DNA of 64,000 nt from Toxoplasma gondii ME49 (GCF_000006565.2 NC_031470.1:62001-126000), one strand, 5' to 3'. Positions 1 to 12,441 are shown, counted from the first letter of the stretch. Numbers and translations are program-made. The notes: a model not told the origin generated them from the letters alone.

Positions 1-2
1 AT

Positions 3-2177
3 CGCCTCACGGGCGCCGAGGCTTGGGGCTCCACGGCCCTCGGGGCCTGTGGTGGACGCCATGGGTCGGAGGAGGCGCAGGGGCTAGCAGGAGAAGCGGG
101 GAAGAAGAGCGAAGCAGAGAAAGGAAGCAACGGAGAAACTGAAGCCGGAGGCAAGCCAGTGCCTGTGAAGCGTCAGGAGTTGGTGGCATCTGTGGCCGCT
201 CGCAGGATAGCGCTGGGACAGCCCCTGGAGAGAGAAGAAAGAGAGAGGTATTTCGCGGTCGGCGATCAAGGGAAGGGCGGGGCAGAAGACGCTCCACTGT
301 CTCTTGAGATAAGGCCCAGAGAGAGAAACCGAGAAGCGTCTCCAGAGCTCGCCGCGTTCGGACCCCGCGTCCTCGCTGCCCCGGCCGCTCCAAAACTTAA
401 CCCTCACCTTTTTCCGCCTCGCCTGCCTTCGCTTGTCTTTGAGCCTTCTTCGACCTGCGCCGCGCCGGAGTGGACCCAGTCCCCCCGTTCAGCCTGTCGT
501 CCACACAAGTCTTCCTCTCCACCGTCGGCTTCCGGACACCGCTCGCAGCCCCCGACCTTGGCTGCCCGGCGCTCGGTGAGTGGAGTGAGTCAGAGAAAGG
601 ACAGAGCTGGGAAAACCTTCTCAGAGAGCTCGGCGGAGCTGCAAGAGTCAAATGGCCGCGCGGCCGGTGCATGCGCTGTGGCTCCCTGCGGTGGTTTAAG
701 AGAGCCCACAGGTCGAGCTTCTCCACCGCCTCAGCTGGCTCAAGAGCAACGGGTCCCGCTTCCTCGAGTGCGCCCTTCGGTTAATCCAGCCACGATCCGT
801 CCTCAGCCTTCTGCCTCTGCTTCGTCCCCCCGTTCCTCGTATGCCAAGGCAGGACAAAGCGTCTCCCCCTGTTCCCAAGAGCAGCCAGTTGCAGATTCTC
901 CCCTGGCGCCGCCGGCCTCTCCCGAGGAGACAGGAACACCCGATCCGTCGACGCTGGGACCCCCATGTCTCCCTTCCAGCTGCCTCGCGAGGGCTCCTGG
1001 GCCTCCACGGGCGCTTGTTGGGCGCGACGCCAGCAAATCGGGCGCTGCCGAGCCGGGCGAGTCGAGGGACTCGAGGCGAGGAATCGCCCACCCAGGTGAG
1101 AGTTCCTTTTCAGATCCGCTGCGCGGCGCCCCGGAGACAGCGACCACACGGAGACAGAACGGAGACACAAGGAAGCGTGGAGAAGAAGACGGAGAAACTC
1201 GACAACAAGAGAGACAAAACCCACCAGAGGCTGGGGCTCCAGGGCCCTCTGCAGGCCCTGTGAGCCCCCGACTGCAGGACGAGAGGTCGGACTGTTTCCG
1301 CGGCCATGAGATCGAGGAAAACGGAGCGAATCCACCTCTGAGCACGCAAAATGAATCAACGGTTGGTGCCTCCGCTTCTTCATGCTCTCGGACAAGTAGT
1401 AGAGGAGCGGAGAAGGTGAGTAGAAGAAGCGGGAGCTTGGGGGCCGCTGTTCGTCGTTTGAGCTCCAAATGTCGAGTGGGGAGCATTAAAGGGAATTCTT
1501 TTCAAAGAAAGCAGGCCCAAGAGGAACGGCCGTCTTCGGAGTTGAAGCCCGGGGATGCCTTCGCCTTCCTGCCTTCTTCGCGGCTACGAAGAAAGAAGGC
1601 AGCAGGGGCACCGAGCGCCCTGGGGGACCCCGACTCCTCAGAGTCCCCGGGAGACCGGGGCGAAGGCCCCAGCTCGGGGGCGACGAAAGATGGGGAAAAG
1701 CCAGAACGAGAAGCGCCGAAGAAATCCAGGGACACGAGTCCCCCGTCAGAGGAGAGGCCTCATGCACTCGTTCAACCTGCGGCTCAGGCGCTACCCCCAC
1801 CCATGGCGCCTCGCCTTTCGTTCCAGAGCGCGAGAGGCTCGAGCGGCGGCCAGGTCCCTGGAGGCTCCGGGCGAGGCGCCCCGGGGCCTGAGAGGGAGTT
1901 CCAAGGAGCCTCGATTTCCGCGCACTCCTGCAGTTTGTTTCGGCGCTTCTCCTTCAGCTCAGAACCAGCTGAGAGCTCGGTCTCTGCCAGCGGGGCCGTG
2001 CATAGGCTCTTCGCTCGACAAGAAGAGAAGCACGGACTGAGGGCCGCAGACACGCCCCAGAAAGGCCCTGAGGAGGCGCTCGCGGCGACAACGAAGGAGA
2101 AGAAAACGAAGAGGTTCTCGCTGGGGAGAAGACATAGCGTGGAAGGAACGGGGAGACACGACAACATGGCGCCGTAG
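3..2177 (+). CDS. 3' part of an unrecognised low-complexity protein gene (5' end outside window)
   Basis: The frame is open from the first bases of the window to a TAG at 2175-2177, about 724 residues without a stop. No start ATG needs to be invoked, so this is best read as the last exon, or most of it, of a gene that begins upstream. The protein is hydrophilic and rich in Ser, Pro, Arg, Ala, Gly and Glu, with Arg/Lys clusters and many SS, RR and EE runs. I see no membrane segment, signal peptide or known catalytic motif, and I do not recognise a family. Length of the open frame in GC-rich DNA is the main evidence; antisense frames are also partly open (for example 803-1486), which lowers certainty. 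Possible donor-like GTGAGT words inside (near 574 and 1415) mean small introns cannot be excluded. The gene is convergent with the phosphotransferase at 3381-7553. Confidence 0.55.
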   Translation, partial: RLTGAEAWGSTALGACGGRHGSEEAQGLAGEAGKKSEAEKGSNGETEAGGKPVPVKRQELVASVAARRIALGQPLEREERERYFAVGDQGKGGAEDAPLSLEIRPRERNREASPELAAFGPRVLAAPAAPKLNPHLFPPRLPSLVFEPSSTCAAPEWTQSPRSACRPHKSSSPPSASGHRSQPPTLAARRSVSGVSQRKDRAGKTFSESSAELQESNGRAAGACAVAPCGGLREPTGRASPPPQLAQEQRVPLPRVRPSVNPATIRPQPSASASSPRSSYAKAGQSVSPCSQEQPVADSPLAPPASPEETGTPDPSTLGPPCLPSSCLARAPGPPRALVGRDASKSGAAEPGESRDSRRGIAHPGESSFSDPLRGAPETATTRRQNGDTRKRGEEDGETRQQERQNPPEAGAPGPSAGPVSPRLQDERSDCFRGHEIEENGANPPLSTQNESTVGASASSCSRTSSRGAEKVSRRSGSLGAAVRRLSSKCRVGSIKGNSFQRKQAQEERPSSELKPGDAFAFLPSSRLRRKKAAGAPSALGDPDSSESPGDRGEGPSSGATKDGEKPEREAPKKSRDTSPPSEERPHALVQPAAQALPPPMAPRLSFQSARGSSGGQVPGGSGRGAPGPEREFQGASISAHSCSLFRRFSFSSEPAESSVSASGAVHRLFARQEEKHGLRAADTPQKGPEEALAATTKEKKTKRFSLGRRHSVEGTGRHDNMAP

Positions 2178-3380
2178 AGCAGAAGTGGAGGTGCAGGAGC
2201 GTCGCCGAGGCGCCTCAAGCAACAGTCAGGACGAGAACTGTGGAAAGGGGCAGAAGAAAGACGGAGTCCTTCCTCGTTCACAAAGGAGAGAAAAGAGAGA
2301 GGGAAGCAAAGGCGGACCAAGGGGGGCAACGCCCGTGTAAGTCTGCCTTCTCGTATGGGTGAACCGGACGACTCGGGAAGGTTGATTTCCGCGCTCTGTG
2401 TCGCGCAAATGTCTCTCCTCTCTCTGCAACGGTTGTCACACGCGTCGGTACAAGACAGTGCTTTCTTCTTTCCAACTGTTCAGCTCACGAGATCGAGGTC
2501 TGTCTCTCCCTCTCTAAACAGAGCGCGGGAAAAGTTGTCCAGCACCTCGGGCTCCACTCTGCATGCCTGTCGGTGCGTCTAAAAGGTGACAGTCAGTGAC
2601 GAAGCATTGGCGCTAAGCACCGCAGATTTCCAATTCAAAGGAATAGGGGAGCGTCCACTCGATGTGTCTAAGCAAAAACAGTTCTTTCTTGTGTGTACAG
2701 TTCCTTGGGTCCCGCTCGTCCTCTAAAATCTGTGTGAACGACGCGTCTTGTCTAAGTCGATCGCAGACGCACGGACAGCGTTTCGCGTCTTCTCGGAGCC
2801 GTGTGTCATAGGATGTCGCTTTCGCTGTGTCGAGACGCTCCACCGCTTTCACGATTCGTGTCTCCATTTAAGAAGAGCCTTTGCAGAGCTCGTCCTGCAA
2901 GGTTCTTTTTGGCCAGTGAAACCTTTCGAGTGCGGGGCCCGCTCGTTTGTCCTCGAGTCGAGGCCTTCAAAGAAGTCGACAAACACATAGACACCGAGGA
3001 AAGACAAAAGAGCACAAAGCACAGACACCACCACCATACACGCGTTCCAGGAAAGCGATGGGATTTCTGACGAAGCGGCAAACTGAGAAGCCCGGGGAGA
3101 CCGCACAGAGACGCAGGCTGCGGGAAGCCTGTTGAGTTCGCTGTCGCGGTGAAAAAAGAGGAAAAAACGCTTGTGGAGACATTGACAGCATGCAGAAAAA
3201 AGGCTGTTTCCAGGCCGCTGGTCTTCCTCACTCTCTCCCCCGAAGACAGGAAAGATGGCATTGACAATTGCCAACACAGAGACACGCGAAGTCATGTCAC
3301 GGTTGCATGCAGCCGAACTCTTTTGGGTTGTCCAACCTCTCTGGAGGCTCCCAGTGTGCAGAGTTCCTCCAAGATCCTTG
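2178..3380. other. Convergent intergenic spacer
   Basis: About 1.2 kb between the stop of the left-hand + strand gene and the stop of the - strand phosphotransferase. It should contain both 3' UTRs. Only short overlapping ORFs in several frames are present, none with recognisable protein content. I see no RNA gene or mobile element. Confidence 0.6.
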
Positions 3381-5234
3381 TCACTCGGTTTTCCGCTGCG
3401 CCCGGCAGGTGCCGTTTCTTCGGTTGATGATATGCTTGTAAGAGAGGAGGCAGATGCCGAGCAGCACTAGCGTCATGAAAGCTGCGCTGTGGTAGTTGTA
3501 GTTTTTCCCCAGCACCCGCGCAAGAGACGCTGGCAGACCGGGCGCAGGCTCCGCGCTCGAGCCTCCATGAAGCGTGAAGAGAAAGAAGTAGTAGAGAGTC
3601 ACAGGCCACCACATGTACTGCAGACACAGAAAAACAAGAGAAAAACAAAAGAAAAACAAGAGTAAAACAAAAGAAAACAAGAGATGCGCATAGGCAGGCA
3701 GAAGACGAAATCCAGCGCGAGAGCGACGTGGGGAGACAGAACGGGAGAGAGACAAAGGAGACAGATGAACAGAGATACAGAGGAGAGACAGACAGAGAGA
3801 TCCGCTGGGAACGGCGTGGAGAGGAGCACGAAGGAGCACACGCAGAGACAAAACACAGAGACCGACGGAGAGGCGGTGGAAGAATGCATCGAAAAAACAG
3901 TATGGACAGGACCAAAAGGAAGACATGGACGAACGCGAGAACCATGAAGGAAAGCGAAGAGAGCCTCGCCACGAGGCTCCCTGCCAAGGAGCACCCAGAA
4001 AGATCCGCAGAAGTCCGCAAGGAAAACAAAGAAAACGCAGGCCCCTGGCCTGGAATGTGGGCCTGCAAAGCACGACAGAAACCTCTTTCTTCGAACCTTG
4101 TTCTCTCGCGAAAAACATGCACTCTCTCGCCTTACCAGTTGCGTCCGCACATGCAGCTTGAGACGAGCAGCGATGAGCTCCAAACAGAGGAGCGAAAAGA
4201 CGCCGAGCTGTAGCAGAATGGGCGGCTTGAAGGTTAACGACTGCGCAGCAGCAAGAAAACGCATGGAGGTCGCTGATTCACCGTTCCAGGTGTAGCCGCA
4301 CGGTCAAAGAAACAAGCAGGTGAGTCAACAGTCCGCTTTCCGGTCTTAAATCATGCGAGGTCCCCATGCACATTCATGCGCCGAGTCCGAGGCACGCCTT
4401 CTTCCTAAAAGTACGGCCCGTGGCAGAGGAACAGATATATCGACATATACATACATACGCTAATATGCAGGTGCATAAAGATATACAAATATATACAAAT
4501 ATGCACACAGATGTGAACTAGTACATACATATATGTATATATATATATATATAGGTATACTTGAACAATGATGTAGATAAAAATATAGATGAAAAGAGCG
4601 AGGTGGATGGCGTGAGACGACGAGACGGACAGAGACGAAAATGCAGACGAAAGTGAAAACGATTTCTCCTGAAGCAACTCCAAGGAGTTGAGACCTGCTT
4701 TGCGACAGAGGGCGTCTGCATGCAGACAGTTCTTTTTCCAGTTATCACTCACGCCTGCGAAGAGAACGACGCCCGGCAAAAGGCGCGGCAGATGCTCATA
4801 CTTGACGAGCTGCAAGAGGAGCCTGGAGAGAAAAGCGGAGCACATGAAGAGACCGGAGAAAACATGCAGAAAAGAAAACTAGGGCCTCGGAGTCGCCGCG
4901 GCATCGCAAGGAATCCTCTGAAAAAAACTTTTCTGTCAGAAAAAAGGAAAGGAGAGTCGAGACAGCGATCGCCGAACGAAATGTTCCGGCGACAGACAGC
5001 TGAATGGCCTGAAACAACCTACAGAATACTCCACTCACACATGTGCTGTCCAGGATCGTTCATCTACAAGGATACCTGTCTGCAATTATATATATATATA
5101 TATATATACACGTCGATTTATTACTTGTACATCTCTATTTCTCTCCATCTACTAGTTCCCTATAGCTCTCCATCTCTCTATTATCTTCTCTCTCTGTGTC
5201 TATCCATATTACCTACATCTATTTATTGATCACC

Positions 5235-5266
<32 letters not shown>

Positions 5267-7553
5267 GATGCACGCGTTTTCTGACAGAGATGTGTAGAGA
5301 CACATGGAATTATACACATACATGCATATATATATACATACATATATATATATATATATACGTATGTTTGTTTCTTTGTGCAGCGACCTGGTGTGGGTGG
5401 AACAATGAAGTTTAGATGTATGGAGCGGTGTTGTCGACGGACCTGGTCGACTCGAAGAAAGAGAGCATGCAGCTGGCGAAGACGACGAGGACGCCGAGAG
5501 TAACTTCTTCGGAGGCGAGTTGAAAGACGAAGCCAATGGCGGCTGAGAGGACGGTGACGACGGAGTGTACGAACGGGGGACAGTGAGGAAGGAGAGACAC
5601 GAGCGTTGTAGACCAGAAGGTGGGGGTCAGAGCGCGAACGAAGAGAACAGAAGGAATGACAATGAAGTTCACTTCGTCAACCTAAAAGGAGGAGAATTCA
5701 GAAAGAGCACTCACCAGGAAGAACTGCCGGTGAGAAGCAGAGCAGCGTTCAATGCGCCTGTCGTTTTCAAAAATGTGATTTCACTCCTTCAGCGTTAAAG
5801 GCCAGCGCCAGAATTTGGGAGGAAATCCACGAAAACACAAAAACCGCCACACCCATGACTGCAGATGCATCATGAGCGATTAGGAGAAAGACAGAACGCG
5901 ACAGCAAAAGCAGCTTTACAAGAGCAGCATCTTCTGCCTCTGAAAAGAAGGGTAACCTTCGTCCAACCCCCGCCAGAACAGCGTCTGTTTAAAAAAACAA
6001 CTTATACAAGAAAGTCCACCTCGTCGTCTGCGCTGTCCAGAGAAAGCCTTTGAGTGGAATCCTCCGTTCTCCGAAACTCACCGAGAACCAGTGACACCCC
6101 TCCAGAGAAGAAGAGAGAATCGTTCTGCCGACAATCGGGTGAGCCCATGTTGCGATGAAGAACGGAAGCTGCGTAATCAAAATGAACGCCAGACAGTCCA
6201 GCGACCCCAGCGAGATGGTGTGTGTGCGGTCGTTGAGCGCGACAGAGGGCGAGGAAGAAATGGAGAAGAGACGCGAAGACGCAGAACGCTGAGGCGCCGA
6301 CGCAGGCTGGAGAAGCAGCGCCCACATAACCACCAAGCCGCTCAGAGAAGTCACGATGCTGTCGCTCGAGTGATCCAAAAAGTCGCCGCCTGCCGTGCAC
6401 TGCCGCAGACGCCGGGCCTGAGAAACGAAACAGAAACGCGAGTCGAACTGTGGGTGGAGGTGAACCGAGAGTCGCGTCGAGGGATTGGAACCGCGGCAGA
6501 GAGTCTCTCCCCGGAGTCGATCTGATTTTTTAAACTTTGGCACGAACCGTGGAACAGATTTCGCGGTAGAAAAACGAGTGTGTGGGGCGTCTCTTCGAAA
6601 TGCCGGGGAAAACGGGGAGAGACGGACAAAGTGCATGCGTTGCCACGAGCATGCGGACTTCTTCCGGTGTCTGTACACCCATTAGGGCGGCCTGACGCCG
6701 CAAAAACGGTCCAGGGTCTGCAGTCAGACCTGAACGTCCTGAAGAGTTATGCGTCACCAGTTCACATTTTTCTCTTTCTCCGTGAGTGTGTCACTTCGTC
6801 TACGACGCTTCACACACCGGCTGCTTTCGCGGTTCTCTCCATGTTCAGCCGTTTTGTCTCCTGAGCTCCCACTGCGTCGCGGAGCAGACTCGCCAGAGCC
6901 GCGAACCTTCCCTCCAGACGCTGAACTCGGCAAGGAAAGAGGCCGAGGCCGGAGCGCGTTTGCGCCTGACGCCCCAGCGTGGACTGCATGCACTCGAGCA
7001 AATGTCGCACCTGCTTTCCGTCGACGTTGTCGAGGACCGAGTAGAGCATCCAGAGGAGGCCGGCGACGGCCCAGAACGGCGTATCTGGCTGCGCGTCGAT
7101 CCCACAGAAGTTCAGGAAGGTCACGACAGGCGAGAGGGTCAGTGAGTTGCCGAAGGCCGCGTCGGTGGCCAGAGCCTTCGTCTCCGCCTCTGTCTTCACA
7201 GCAGCGGTGAAGCTGCGTCGGTCCGCCTGCCAGCAGAAGAAGGTAGCGAGGGCGGCGCAGCAGAGCGCGAGGAAGGAAATGGCGTCTGGGCTCACGGAGG
7301 GGGGGACCAGCCGCAGACAAATCTGGTCGCACAGCGGAGACAGAAAGGCGCGGTAGAAGGGAGAACCCCCCGGGGGAGTGCATGCGGGCGTCGCGCATGC
7401 AGAGACGGCTGGACCGGTGGCGGAGTCCGAGGACGGAGAAGCCGACGAGGATCGACGGGAAGCGCGCGCGCCTGCACTCGCAGACTTCCCTGCCGAGGCA
7501 AGTGGCGGGGCGCTGCTTTGCAGAGACCCTGCCTCAGGGTCTGCAGGACTCAT
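3381..7553 (-). CDS. CDP-alcohol phosphotransferase (ethanolamine/choline phosphotransferase, CEPT/EPT type)
   Basis: Six exons on the - strand: 7553-7011, 6417-6082, 5681-5443, 4822-4753, 4240-4136, 3617-3381; phases agree throughout and give about 509 residues. The enzyme family transfers phosphoethanolamine or phosphocholine from the CDP-alcohol to diacylglycerol, the last Kennedy-pathway step, in ER or Golgi membrane. The signature DG-x2-AR-x8-G-x3-D-x3-D is complete: D178, G179, A182, R183, G192, D196, D200. It is formed only by splicing exon 1 (ending DGKQ) to exon 2 (starting ARRL). Residues about 1-55 are a Ser/Ala-rich tail; several hydrophobic segments follow, including FLALCCAALATFFCW before the motif and a C-terminal pair in the last two exons. 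The ATG at 7553 is preceded by an in-frame open stretch to 7733, so a 60-residue longer form is possible. Head-group preference (ethanolamine versus choline) cannot be read from sequence. The gene is divergent from TAF1. Confidence 0.9.
5087..5366. repeat. (TA)n and TACA microsatellites in phosphotransferase intron 3
   Basis: Three blocks of TA dinucleotides (about 5087-5110, 5235-5264 and 5323-5366) are separated by pyrimidine-rich CTCTCTAT sequence. All lie in the intron between the exons 5681-5443 and 4822-4753. A further block of the same kind sits in the next intron at about 4521-4557. Confidence 0.9.
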
Positions 7554-9413
7554 GGTGACAGACGGGCAAAGAAGCGGGAGGACAACGCGAAAGCGAACGA
7601 GACAGTGAGTGCCCTGGAGAGGAGAGAGAGGACTCTCCCGTGAGGAACGGAAAAGGCTCGTGCGAAGATCCTGGGCTTCGCGTGACTCGAAGTGAGAAAG
7701 TATCGTACCCTGCAGTGGAGGCGACTTTGCCACCGCGCGGAAACAGCTGGAAGTCTCCGTTTCTGAAGTGAGGACTCTCGCGGCTTCAGGTGGAGACTCT
7801 CATTGGCAGCGGGGAAGAGGCAGACGGCAAGAGCGTAGCCGAGCAACTGCACGCCAAGGAGAAGTCAGAACGCCAGAGCAGTTCGCGGCCTCAGGGACGA
7901 CCGACCGCGCAGAGGCGTTGAAAAACGCGGAGCTGCGGCCGAGTCCCCTCTGAAAAAGCAGATTCACAGGTCTCTTCCCTCCAGTGGAGTGCCAGACACC
8001 CTCAGGGTCTCCAGTTCCGAAAGCAAGTCTGAAAGGCTGGACGAGCTCCTGAAGCCGAACGCATGTGCGAAACAGCACGCAGGGGGCGCGAGAAAAGCAG
8101 GCTGCAGAGAGCAACAAAAGAGGCGCGTTGGGTCGTTTTCTTGACGCCCGCGTGGACGGGGCCGCGACTCGCGACCGCACACAGGGAATCGAGAGAGTGG
8201 CAGAGTTCGGGGGAAAACGGAAACGTGTAGAGGCTGGGAAACTGACGAAACGCCGAGGTGAAAACGAACTTGCCAGAAACCCGCTGACGAGCAGAGAGGT
8301 TGGGGAGAAAAGGTAACCAGATGTGTGTTTCGGACGAGCAAGACACCGCAGACAACAGAGGACCTTTTCGGTCCGCGAGGGTTCGTCCCGAAAGACGGGA
8401 AAACAGAAAAGAGTGGAGGGAACAGAATATCCGAGGAAAGGACAAGAAAATCCACTCGAAAATCCCTGGCGGGTCCCCGCCTCGTCTTCGCGAGTTTGTA
8501 CGCTGTCTCCCGCCTGGAAAAGGTGGATCTCAGAGTGGGAAGTGGGATATGTTTCCCGACGCTGTCACGGAGCGCGGCGGCCGTGAAAAGACGTTCGAAA
8601 ACGACAGGAAACTCTATAAACACAATGTAACGCTAGGCAAAGCATTAAAGTCATTTCGGCAATTTCCCAACCGTCACAAACTGCGTTTTACACACGCAAT
8701 CTGTGTGGAGAAAGGGGATCTCTGGCCGCGATCTGCTGCTGCTCGTCCGCCTAACGCGCATTGCATGTCGACAGGCAGCCACTTGGCCCGAACTTAAAGA
8801 GCTTTGGATGGAAAACAAAATTGCGTTCGCAGGTTTCTCTTGCTTTGCTTCAAACGCCCTCTGTGTTCTTCAGGAAGGCATGGAATCCCCGCGAAAGAAA
8901 GACCCGTTTCTCCCGCCCGCACTGGCTGGTAGAGGCCGGGCGGGTGGAATACGCAATTCATGAGACATCTGTCAACGGAGCCGTTCCTCGGCGCCATTCG
9001 AAGTCGCCTCATACGCGAAACTTCCACGTCACCAACAGAAGATAAGCAGTGGAGACAAGCGCGCCTGCGAACTCTTTTCTGCTCGCAGGAATGCGCAACG
9101 ATGTCCAGTGCACACTAGCTTGAAGCATCAAAAAACCAATAGGGCAACCCATATTTCTTCTAGCCAGACAGGTGGTTTTTGAAGTTCTTAGTGCTTGTAG
9201 GAATCCATCATCAGTTCAGATTAGCGTGGCATTTCTGGGAATCCATCACGAGGTCCCGGTGTGCTTGTCCACTGAGGGGAGGCCAGCGTCCTTGTGTTCC
9301 TTCGGTACTCGCAACTCGAGAAATTACAGTTTTCTGCTGAAATAATAATGTGACGATGTAGGCGGACTCTCAGGCAATTCACCAGCTGGCAGCACTCCTC
9401 AACAGGGAGGATC

Positions 9414-9461
9414 TAGTGGTACTCGGATGGGAGATTGAGATACTGCCTGGGAACACGACTG
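9414..9461 (+). pseudogene. 5S rRNA-like fragment (3' half, degenerate)
   Basis: The stretch contains TACTCGGATGGGAGA followed, after an extra run of about seven bases, by GCCTGGGAACAC. Eukaryotic 5S rRNA has the same two blocks, TACT(T/C)GGATGGGAGACC and GCCTGGGAA(T/C)AC, nearly adjacent; they cover the C-box of the internal promoter and helix IV/loop E. The sequence just upstream (GCAGCACTCCTCAACAGGGAGG) resembles the AAGCTAAGCAGGGTCGGG part only loosely, and I find no 5' half. A broken 5S copy or a 5S-derived repeat is therefore more likely than a working gene. Chance similarity is possible. Confidence 0.35.
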
Positions 9462-9928
9462 CCCGCCCCGCAATACAGACTGGATCGAAGAAGTTACCGT
9501 AAAATCCTCCGTACAAAGCCGGCGGGGCGTCTACGACTGGTTAGCGCAAACAGAAGTACAGAGCCGGTGCTACCGGGAAATCATGCGTTCGAACAGTCAC
9601 GTCATCTAAAAAACAGCGGCAACAGGGTCGCCGCTGCCAACAGCCACCCTTCTGCAGCTCTCTGCGAAACACAGATTATCGTTGTCAGAGTTGTGCTCAC
9701 CGAATACCTTTTGGGATCCCACCTGTTGGGATGTGTGTGACTTAGCATTCGAAACGGGCTGCTATTTCTGTGTCCATCTGCGCTATATCTTGAGTGTGTT
9801 TGTTTTCCGGTCATCCTAGTTTTCTCGTGCTCTGATGGCGACCATATTAGGTGTATCAAGTGCAGTCGGGTATTTCCACGTAAATGGGAAAAAAGCATGT
9901 GTGGATGGGGCCTGTAAAGATATATGGA

Positions 9929-9968
9929 TATTCACCTAGAGACTCAGGTATTCACCTAGAGACTCAGG
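9929..9968. repeat. 20-bp perfect tandem duplication
   Basis: The unit TATTCACCTAGAGACTCAGG occurs twice head to tail (9929-9948 and 9949-9968) in the intergenic region upstream of TAF1. It looks like a replication-slippage duplication; no function is evident. Confidence 0.85.
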
Positions 9969-11869
9969 TCTGTTCCATCGGAATCAGAACAGGAACTCAA
10001 GTTCTTCGCTTGGATGTTCGTTGCGTTCCGTTCAGTTATAGGTGCAAGGCTTGTTGGAGACTCAGCGGGGGGACTGGACTCCGTTCTGAATCTTGTCTCG
10101 TAAATGTCGGTGCAAGAGCGTTTTCCAGTGACGCATGCATCAGTTTCCAAACTCTTTGAAGGCCACTCTCTCACATCGGCGAAGAGCATCAACTTGCACA
10201 CAACAGCAACCAGGTTTAGAGAGCGACTCGTGAACGCAGAAAACAAGCGGTCGATGCATGGAACAGAGCTTTGGTTCATGGCTTTTTAGCCGTGCGTACG
10301 TGCCACAGTTGAACGTACCGTGGGGTTGTAAGGATATGCAAATGCTCTGGCAGAAAACATAGCGACTGCGTAAAGCCTCAAAGCGTGTACAGTCTCGAGG
10401 AACTCAAGGGCCTTGCAGAATATCCAGTGCCGACTGCGCTCACCATCTACCACTCGCACAACGACGACATAGTGGTCGTTTTAATGATAGCTTCTTGTTT
10501 AAAGTTCCAACAGTCCCCACGTCAGAGGGTTCTTTTGCTTGGAGCCTTCCGTCTAAAGTCGACATCTACAAAGACCGGACACGGGAGATGGAAACAGGGT
10601 TTCAACTCGGTTCATCGGGAAGAAACACACACTTGTGGGCGAACAGTTTGAGTTGCATATTGCATGTGGTCGTTACATCGTTCGACAGAGATCGCGCAAG
10701 ATGACAGAAATGCAAACGATCCACCGATTTGGAATGGACTTCTTTCCGAAATCGCGTAGTGCATGCTCGGAAATACCACTGAAGGTATGAAGCGACAGCT
10801 TGGATACCGGTTGGGCAATCAGGCAAGCGTTGCTTTTTCACTATGAACGATTACCGGGCTCCACGGTGCATTTACTCAGAGTGGACGGAAGCGTTGCACA
10901 CCTTAACTGGTAGCGTATGCGTCTATCCGTCTATATCAACACTATTGGATTGGGCGGTGGCCTTTTGACATTCACTGTTTCCTTCTGTCCTGTTTACCAG
11001 TACGTGCGCAACAAACGTCGTAAGCATTCCTTGAAAGAGCCAATTTTACGATCGTATCAAGCAACCCTCGTCCCTAGCTCTATACCAATGTCTGTTTCTC
11101 TATCTGAATCTTTCTATACAGTTGTCTATATCTACCAATAGTTGTGGATGCCCCTCTCTCGAATTTGCTGGCACGCGCTACACACATGCAGTTGAAGGCG
11201 GTTTTCGCTTGTGGCAAGAGATAGAAGACCAAGCTCATAACAGCAAGACCGCGCAAACTAAGAACCACAATGTCTGTGCCACTGCAGAAAGTGTAGCGTC
11301 TGTTTTCTGTGTGAGACTTCTCAACAACGAAAGGCGAAAGCGGCCGCTTTCGTGGCGACCGTCTGGAGTGAAAGACAGGTAAGACCTCCAGAACCTACTA
11401 ACTGCATTTATCTCTCCAATATGACGATGTACCTCGAATTTCCGTGGATAACGAAAAAACGAAGAACTGCAGACACACAGCTTCGGCACATAGTGCCAGT
11501 GCTCAATACACGCTGTAGCAAAGCTGACCCTCGACAGGCTTTCGACGCGTGCTGCCAGGGTGGAAAGTACTCAGTGTATTCTGAAAATATGTTGCTTCGC
11601 TCCGGCGGAATTTCCTTTACATTGGGATGTTGTTTTTCTCTCAACACTGCGTGAGGTGTAGGATGACGTTGCCGGGATTCCAGAGGCAGTTTGCCATACT
11701 TTCCGCACCGCGTTTCACCGATTTCGGCGGGCTGGCGCTTCTTGCCTGTAAGTCTGGTATAGAACCCCTGTTTCTCAACCGAATTCTCAGGTCTGAGACC
11801 TTTTCTTTCGTCCTTCTCTCACGGCAGAAACGGCGTCCGTAGGGCCGCTACATCGTGTGCGCATCTCGC

Positions 11870-11877
11870 TGCATGCG
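11870..11877. promoter_or_regulatory. TGCATGCG motif upstream of TAF1
   Basis: The word TGCATGCG lies about 565 bases before the proposed TAF1 start. (T/C)GCATGC(G/A) is an experimentally known cis element of Toxoplasma promoters. The word is also common elsewhere in this window, including inside exons, so a promoter role here is only an inference from position. Confidence 0.2.
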
Positions 11878-12441
11878 TTCGTCTCTCGAATCTTCGTTTT
11901 CAACTCCTGTCGCGACCTTGAAACGCAGAACTGTCGCCGCTCTTGCCCTTTTCTTCCTTCGTTATTTGTTTACGCCTGGTGGCGCCGTAAAGGTCCTTCC
12001 TGTTTCCTTCTCAGGCCCGCTTCCCGTTTCGTTTTCCGGTCAAAGTTGCGGAGACGGCGGACCCAAGAACCGCCTGGCTGTCCAGTCTCGCTTGCTACCG
12101 CGTCTTTCTGGAATTTTGCTCTCCACACGAACGTTTCAAGCGACTCCCCATCCCTTCACAACCACATTCACCGAAAACTTCTTCCGACCATCCGTTTTTG
12201 TGTCGAAGCCTCGTTTCTTCGCTGACACTCGCGTCAAAACCCACGCTGGGCCGCATATTGGGGTCGCGTAGACTAGGACAATGTGCCTGGACCTCCCGGC
12301 ACCGGCGAGTCTCTCCAACTCGACTCTCGAGGGAGAGGAGCTGGTCGAAGCCGACTGCAAGGGACCTCTTCGCCAGTTCATTCTTGAAACAGGCTCTTTT
12401 CTCTTGAAAAGTCTCGAGCGGTTCGAAGAAACCCCCACACG

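Larger units (their letters stand above)
7554..12441. other. Divergent intergenic region between the phosphotransferase and TAF1
   Basis: About 4.9 kb that must hold the promoters and 5' leaders of two divergently transcribed genes. The first kilobase (7554-8650) and the last 600 bases are GC-rich and pyrimidine/purine biased like coccidian leaders. The middle (8.8-11.8 kb) has a different, lower-GC, non-repetitive texture with only short ORFs. It contains a 5S-rRNA-like fragment (9414-9461), a 20-bp tandem duplication (9929-9968) and a TGCATGCG word at 11870. I see no protein gene I can support. Confidence 0.6.

Noticed and set aside
9516..9600. Possible tRNA (A-box-like TGGTTAGCG and B-box-like GCGTTCGAAC, 48 bases apart)
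   Set aside because: The T-stem and acceptor stem do not pair, and no cloverleaf can be drawn.
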